Positions 7,045 through 10,984 of a stretch of DNA of 10,984 bases are shown here, one piece after another; within the stretch, counting starts at the first letter, position 1, and each line of letters starts with the position of its first letter. The stretch covers positions 1 through 10,984 of the forward strand of contig DLMG01000209.1 in assembly GCA_002479245.1 (NCBI GenBank), read 5' to 3'. Position numbers and translations under genes: made by a program. The notes beneath the pieces were generated by a model that made no database searches, was not told the origin of the DNA, and saw nothing but the letters and a program-made list of their open reading frames with translations. Source of the DNA: Verrucomicrobia subdivision 3 bacterium UBA7542. GTDB taxonomy: Bacteria; Verrucomicrobiota; Verrucomicrobiia; Limisphaerales; UBA11358.

Positions 7045-8576
7045 AAAAAACGATGCTTGTTTGGAGTCTGGTTCTCCTGGCAATCCCAGTCCTTGCGCCC
7101 GCGAAAGACTTTCCGCTGGAATTCAAGACCTTGAACGCCGAGGAAGCCATGGCCTTCCCCGGCGGCTCGGGCCTGTACGGAACCTTGCAGCTCGACAAAC
7201 CCGGCGCCATCACCAAGGCGCCTCCGGCAATTTCCAAACATCCGCTTTACGGCCAAATGTCCGTCTCGACAAACCGGTTGTGGTTCCGGATTGATGAATC
7301 CAAGGGTGATGGCAAGGGTTACGATCGTTTGATTGTGGACCTGAACCAAAACGGCGATCTGACGGACGACCCCGTGGCCGCGCGGGTGGAGCAGCCCAGG
7401 CAAACGTCCGCGGCGGACCGGACGGAGATCGCACTCTTTGGGCCAATCCCGGTGCCGGAGGGAAAAATGATTGGCACGTGGCGGCCGATTTATTTTGCCC
7501 AGATGTATCTCTACACGCCGCCCGCAGATGCCGTTGCGAACAGGAACACTTCCTACCTCGGCCAGTTGCGGTTCAAGGCGGGCTGGTACCTGGAAACCAC
7601 GGTGGACTTGGACGGCGTGACGCAGAAAGTGGGCATCGTTGATGGAAACTGCAACTTCCGGCTGGGAGATTTCAATCAACCGACCACCTACCAGAATGGC
7701 ACCGAAACCAACTGGTATTTCCAAGGCGGTGATTATTTTCTCGTGGGCAACGATGGCTCCGGCAAATTCGAAAATTCCATCGGGAGCAGCGTATCGGCCC
7801 CGTTTGGACCGGTGCTGTATCTGGGTGCGAAACCCTACCAGGCCGTTCTGGCGGCCGACGACAAATCGCTCGCGCTTGAACCGTGGGCCGGGCCGCTGGC
7901 GGAACTGGCGTTGCAACCGCATGGCGAACAGGTGAACGGCCTCCAGGTGGCGTGGGAAGCCGCACCCGGCGAATGGCAACTGCTTCAGCCCGGCGTTGAA
8001 AACGGAAAAGCCAAAGTGCCGTCCGGCAATTACCGGCTTTACACCTGCACGCTCAAAGTCAAAAACGCGGCCGGCGAAACTTTGATTCTCAGTGGATACA
8101 AACGCACTCCGAAGGACACCACCATGGCACGGGCTGACGCCGCCACGCCGTTCAAGTGCGGCGCGCCCCTCGAAGTCAAGGTCACGTCGGCGCGTGACAA
8201 CCGGAACAGTGGTTCGACCGCGTCGGAATCCGGATCGTTTCTGGACTGGGTTTTTGGGGGGAACGCCGGGGCCGAACCGGTGTTGCAGCAGTTCATCCAG
8301 GCTTCCGTGCTCGGCGCCGGCGGCGAAACGTATTCAAGCTTTTTCCTCAAGGGAGACAAAGGGAACCTGCGCCAGCCGCCGAAGCCGGCCTTTGCGATCA
8401 ATACCGCCGATGGCAAACAGGTGGCTTCGGGCAACATGGAGTTTGGCTGAGGCGGCGTTTGTTCGCACTCATGGCGAGTGCCCAAAGAGCTGGCTGGCAA
8501 GACCGTCACCATCAAAGTCCAGTTCGATCTGGCGCCCGTGGAGACGATCAGCAAGCCGATAGATACGAAGTTGTAA
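7041..8576 (+). CDS. Candidate selenoprotein 2: exported paralogue of selenoprotein 1 (UGA 8448 = Sec)
   Basis: No known family is recognised. The conventional ORF ends at UGA 8448-8450 after 469 residues, but the same frame continues for 41 codons to TAA 8574. The full protein has 511 residues with Sec470. MKKTMLVWSLVLLAIPVLAPA is a clear signal peptide, probably cleaved before KDF. D100-D110, DLNQNGDLTDD, is a calcium-loop-like motif also present in gene 1. Other shared blocks are KVPxGxYRxY, LGAGGExY, PPxF and GKQxxSGxxEFG, then U-GGVCSHSWRVP across the UGA. The post-UGA tail (ELAGKTVTIKVQFDLAP) looks like ordinary beta-strand coding sequence, which supports translation. There is no membrane domain, so the protein is probably periplasmic or surface-exposed. 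It overlaps gene 1 by ATGA, implying translational coupling, with a weak AAAGGAAC before the start. Sec470 and Cys474 form a UxxxC pair. Confidence 0.88.
8451..8481 (+). promoter_or_regulatory. SECIS-like hairpin after UGA 8448
   Basis: GCACTC (8465-8470) and GAGTGC (8476-8481) form a 6-bp stem around ATGGC (8471-8475), again 20 nt from the UGA. Compared with gene 1, the second stem pair is C8466:G8480 instead of T6139:A6153. The 5' change alters an amino acid (Tyr to His) and the 3' change is silent, so the pair appears to be kept for the RNA fold. Confidence 0.78.
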
Positions 8577-8595
8577 GGCCGACCGGTACGCTCGC

Positions 8596-8910
8596 ATGGA
8601 AACGATTGAACCAGGTCAGATTCCGCCGGAAGTCCCGCATTCAAACTTGGGGCGGGTGGGTTTTTGGCTGTCGCTCGCTGCGCCTGCGGCTCTGGTGCTG
8701 ATGGTGGTCCTCCGGCCCGGGTGAAGATCGCCCCTTTCGGCCCTTGGCGGGCTGACGATATTTCTGACACCGCCCGTCGCGCTGATTGTGAGCATCAGCG
8801 GGTGGGTCCGCGGTGGCAACCGGGCAGCGGCCATTGCTGGCGTCGTGATCAGCGCACTGGTAATCTTGTTGTTCTTCGTCGGGCTGTCGTTGTTGAGCCT
8901 CTGCCGGTAG
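8596..8910 (+). CDS. Candidate selenoprotein 3: small three-helix membrane protein (UGA 8722 = Sec)
   Basis: A conventional caller would see only 42 codons (METIEPGQIPPEVPHSN... to VVLRPG) ending at UGA 8722-8724. The same frame continues without a stop to TAG 8908, giving 104 residues with candidate Sec43. Three hydrophobic segments are visible, at about 21-39, 50-67 and 79-100, the last two encoded after the UGA. The basic loop GWVRGGNR between segments 2 and 3 suggests that loop is cytoplasmic. That would put Sec43 and the near-terminal Cys103 both on the periplasmic side. The gene starts 19 nt after gene 2, with no clear ribosome-binding site. A hairpin with loop TTGGC follows the UGA at the same distance as in genes 1 and 2. 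Alternatives are a nonsense mutation (for example CGA to TGA) in an ordinary small membrane protein, or two separate peptides. There is no paralogue in the window to compare, so this is weaker than genes 1 and 2. Confidence 0.6.
8725..8754 (+). promoter_or_regulatory. SECIS-like hairpin after UGA 8722
   Basis: CGGCCC (8738-8743) and GGGCTG (8749-8754) pair over six positions, one of them G:U, around the loop TTGGC (8744-8748). The spacer from the UGA is 19 nt. The stem sequence differs wholly from those of genes 1 and 2, but the loop keeps TGGC in a different codon phase. Confidence 0.55.
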
Positions 8911-8933
8911 CGGCCCATCAATAGTAGGGGCCG
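8911..8933 (+). terminator. Hairpin directly after the selenoprotein operon
   Basis: CGGCCC (8911-8916) and GGGCCG (8928-8933) form a 6-bp GC stem with an 11-nt loop, immediately after the TAG of gene 3. There is no U-tract behind it, so it could be a weak or Rho-assisted terminator or an mRNA 3'-end structure. Confidence 0.3.
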
Positions 8934-8974
8934 ACGCCTGCCGGGTCGTAGTACTTGGTGCGAAGACCGGTAAG

Positions 8975-9080
8975 GAGGCTCATTATTTTCGATTTACGAT
9001 ATACGATTTACGCGGTGCGCAGATATTGTGGACGAACTCGTAAATCGTAAATCGCATATCGTAAATTCAGTCAGAGCCTC
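8975..9080. repeat. Nested inverted repeat in the operon-dehydratase intergenic region
   Basis: The arms 8992-9012 and 9046-9066 are 21-nt reverse complements with one mismatch (core ATTTACGATAT). They are nested within the 7-nt arms GAGGCTC 8975-8981 and GAGCCTC 9074-9080. The element is AT-rich compared with its surroundings and lies between convergent genes. It is probably a dispersed repeat. I see no supported gene in 8911-9143. Confidence 0.75.
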
Positions 9081-9143
9081 GTCACCTCGGCTCCTACGAA
9101 TGAACGAGTTCTTTAACGGACTGTCAAGGAATGGGGATCGGCG

Positions 9144-9929
9144 CTACAATTTTGCCCGGTTCTGTCCGCCCGCAAGCAATGCCGCCCCGAGCGCGCCGGT
9201 GAATTGCGGATGGGGAGCGACGCGGAGCGGACAGGACAGGACTTCAGCCAGTGCGCGCGTCATTCCCGGTTGCAGGGCCACGCCGCCCGTAAAATACACC
9301 GGCGGAACGACCGAACGCCCGACCAAGGCCACGACGCGCGTGGCAATTGCGTTTTGTACGCCGGCAACGACATCCGGCACAGGCACGCCTTCGGCCAGCA
9401 ACCCGATGATCTCCGTTTCGGCAAACACCACGCACATATTGCTGATGAGCGCCGGTTTTTTGCTGTCGCGACCGAGTTCCGCAAGTTTCGGCCAGTCCAC
9501 CCCCAGCCGGGAGGCGACCATTTCCAGAAACCGGCCCGTGCCGGCCGCGCAGCGATCATTCATGGCGAAATCCCGGACCCGTCCGCCGTCCTCCAGATGG
9601 ATGATTTTGCTGTCCTGGCCGCCGATTTCGATGATCGTGCGCGCGTCAGGAGCCACGTGATGCACGCCGCGCGCATGGCACGTGATTTCGGTGATGGTGG
9701 TGTCGGCGAAACGGATGGCGTTGCGGCCGTAGCCCGTGGCCACCACGCCGGAAACGCGCGAACGCCCGATGCCGGCATCGTTCAGCGCCTGCTCAAAAAG
9801 CTCCCGGGCCAGGTGTTCCTGGGCCACTCCCTGATCGCCAATGCGGGTGGAAAGGATGCGCGGCGGTTCGGTGTCGAACAGCACAACTTTGATCGAACGC
9901 GATCCCGCATCAATTCCGGCACAAATCAT
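9144..9929 (-). CDS. 2-hydroxyacyl-CoA dehydratase activator (HgdC-type ASKHA ATPase)
   Basis: The 261-residue protein belongs to the BadF/HgdC activator family. These homodimers carry one [4Fe-4S] cluster between the subunits and use ATP hydrolysis to push a low-potential electron into a dehydratase or related double-cubane enzyme. The phosphate-binding motif AGIDAGSRSIKVVLFD is at residues 4-19 and the second nucleotide motif IEIGGQDSKII at 100-110. The cluster ligands are Cys127 in NDRCAAGTGRF and Cys166 in SNMCVVFAETEI. GYGRN at 66-70 and YFTGGVALQPG near the C-terminus are also typical. The length is normal for the family and all key residues are present. It overlaps the upstream dehydratase gene as ATGA (9926-9929), so the two are translationally coupled and very probably work as partners. 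The substrate cannot be read from the sequence. Confidence 0.93.
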   Translation of the reverse strand: MICAGIDAGSRSIKVVLFDTEPPRILSTRIGDQGVAQEHLARELFEQALNDAGIGRSRVSGVVATGYGRNAIRFADTTITEITCHARGVHHVAPDARTIIEIGGQDSKIIHLEDGGRVRDFAMNDRCAAGTGRFLEMVASRLGVDWPKLAELGRDSKKPALISNMCVVFAETEIIGLLAEGVPVPDVVAGVQNAIATRVVALVGRSVVPPVYFTGGVALQPGMTRALAEVLSCPLRVAPHPQFTGALGAALLAGGQNRAKL

Positions 9930-10984
9930 GATTTTCTCCTGGCGCGCGCGGTTTCAATCAGCGCCTGCACCCGCGAGCCAAGTGTCGGCAGCATGGCATC
10001 ACATACCGGCGGGATTTCAAGCTCGATTGTTGGAAGGCCCAGCGCTTTTTGCACGGCTTCACGGATGATGGCTCCCTCGCGCGCGCAATGGCTGGCGCCT
10101 GGTATGCGCGACACGACCACCGCTTCGACATGAAAGTCGCGGCATTCCCGCACGATTCGCGCGGCGCGTTCGGCCGTGGAGCCGACCATCGGATCCGCCA
10201 GCGCGGTTCGCGCCAGCGCTTCGAGCGGCGGCAGGTTTTCCGGAATCAAATCCAGCGCATGGGTGAACATGTAGTCCGAGCCGCAGACGCGTCCGCCCCA
10301 GTCTTCCAGCAGGTTCATGGCCCGCAAATCCGCCACGGGATTCACCCAGAAAATCCGCACCGCGTCCACGTCGATGATGAATTGTTTTTGCTGAACGCGC
10401 TTTTCGGCTTCCGCGAGCAGTTCGCCAAGCACGGCGACGGTTTCCGCGCGGTCGGAGCAGAAATGAATGGCCAGCATTTCCGCGACGAGCATTTCCAGCG
10501 CGGGCAACGGCGCGCCAGGAGCGGAATAGACGGTCGTCCGCAGCGCCTGAAGCAGGTGGCGGACTTCGTTCGCTTTTCGAATCCCGTCCGTCAGCGTATT
10601 GTCATCCAAAGGTTGTCCGGCCAGTTCGCCCAGCGATTGGGCGACCCGCTGCAATTCTTCCCGCACCCAGTCCACCTGGACCTGCGGCGCAAGCAGGTTT
10701 CCCGGCAGCGCGCACGAAGCCTCCCGGGGATCGGGTTGACGGCGGCGCGGCATTTCCCACCACAGAATCGAATGACCCAGCGTTTCCAGACGTTGCGCGA
10801 TGGCGGAGAAATCGTCACAAACCGCGCCGGTGCTGCAGATCAGCAAATCAGGCCGGGGGAAATGTTCGCCGTTTAGAAACGCGGGCAGCATCGCGCGCAC
10901 CGGGCAGAACGAAGCGTCAATGCCCAAAGCTTCCGCCTGTTGCAGCAAATGGTCGCTGCATTCCATGAGGCAGGGCGTCCACCA
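9926..10984 (-). CDS. 2-hydroxyacyl-CoA dehydratase D-component family subunit (5' end outside the window)
   Basis: This is a HgdB/FldC/YjiM-type iron-sulfur protein, the partner of the adjacent activator. The visible part ends ...IETARARRKS and contains CLMECSDHLL, LLICSTGAVCDDF, GGRVCGSDYMF, VVSRIPGASHCAREG and a C-terminal LGLPTIELEIP, the usual late fold of the family. Several of the cysteines will be cluster ligands. ATG 10966 exists, but the frame stays open to the window edge (reading WWTPCL before it) and WTPCLMEC looks like interior family sequence, so the true start lies beyond 10984. At about 350 visible residues, near the usual length of one such subunit, only a limited N-terminal part is missing, unless this is a double-domain form. 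The reaction could be dehydration of a 2-hydroxyacyl-CoA, or ATP-driven reduction of another small substrate as proposed for stand-alone double-cubane proteins. Context does not decide. Confidence 0.88.
   Translation of the reverse strand, partial: WWTPCLMECSDHLLQQAEALGIDASFCPVRAMLPAFLNGEHFPRPDLLICSTGAVCDDFSAIAQRLETLGHSILWWEMPRRRQPDPREASCALPGNLLAPQVQVDWVREELQRVAQSLGELAGQPLDDNTLTDGIRKANEVRHLLQALRTTVYSAPGAPLPALEMLVAEMLAIHFCSDRAETVAVLGELLAEAEKRVQQKQFIIDVDAVRIFWVNPVADLRAMNLLEDWGGRVCGSDYMFTHALDLIPENLPPLEALARTALADPMVGSTAERAARIVRECRDFHVEAVVVSRIPGASHCAREGAIIREAVQKALGLPTIELEIPPVCDAMLPTLGSRVQALIETARARRKS

Noticed and set aside
4723..8910. UGA read as tryptophan throughout (altered genetic code)
   Set aside because: UGA ends selB, the dehydratase gene and candidate selenoprotein 1 at 7042, where it overlaps a start codon. 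UGG is also used for Trp beside the Sec codons.
1..10984. tRNA-Sec gene (selC) near selA/selB
   Set aside because: I looked for a T-arm TTCGA flanked by complementary 5-nt stems and a CTTCAAATC-type anticodon region in the gene-free stretches on both strands. Candidate TTCGA sites such as 4081-4088 lack pairing arms.
9144..10984. The dehydratase/activator pair as part of the selenium system
   Set aside because: It is on the opposite strand, separated by a repeat-filled intergenic region, has no in-frame UGA in the visible part and no known link to Sec metabolism; treated as an unrelated neighbour.

Overview
The window looks like chromosomal DNA of a GC-rich bacterium, most likely of the Verrucomicrobia or a neighbouring PVC lineage. 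This is inferred from the dispersed repeats (inverted arrays of the heptamer CATCCAA, a GACAGGCTTCCAGCCTGTC-type element, and an ATGCTGA triplet) and from the large exported proteins of no obvious family. No 16S rRNA gene or tRNA is present to confirm it.

Layout. On the minus strand, selA (3823 to 2282) and selB (2097 to 142) encode selenocysteine synthase and the selenocysteine-specific elongation factor. Positions 3824-4722 hold repeats, a broken phage-antirepressor (BRO-N) gene and a 12-bp palindrome. On the plus strand, 4723-8910 is a tight operon of three genes, each interrupted by one in-frame UGA codon. On the minus strand, at the right edge, lie a 2-hydroxyacyl-CoA dehydratase-type subunit (cut by the window end) and its ATPase activator, overlapping by ATGA.

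Main result. Conventional gene calling ends the first two plus-strand genes at UGA (6121 and 8448), calls the membrane part of the first as a separate gene starting at TTG 6199, and misses the third gene. Read through UGA, they become a 773-residue exported protein fused to about seven membrane segments, a 511-residue exported paralogue, and a 104-residue membrane protein with three membrane segments. The first two share the motif EFG-U-xGxCSxSWRVP across the UGA. Each UGA is followed, 19 or 20 nt later, by a 5-nt loop (ATGGC, ATGGC, TTGGC) closed by a 6-bp stem. Between genes 1 and 2 one stem pair changes from T:A to C:G. The TGG in the loop lies in a different codon phase in gene 3, so protein conservation does not explain it. 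These are good candidates for bacterial SECIS elements, and selA and selB are next door. I infer a previously undescribed envelope selenoprotein system encoded beside its own decoding machinery. selC (tRNA-Sec) and selD were not found in the window and must lie elsewhere.

How the parts work together. SelA makes Sec-tRNA from Ser-tRNA-Sec and selenophosphate. SelB delivers it at UGA codons marked by the hairpins. The products would be an exported Sec/Cys domain anchored by a seven-helix membrane region, a soluble or periplasmic paralogue, and a small membrane protein whose Sec and C-terminal Cys probably both face the periplasm. A thiol/selenol redox role is inference only. The dehydratase/activator pair appears to be an unrelated neighbour.
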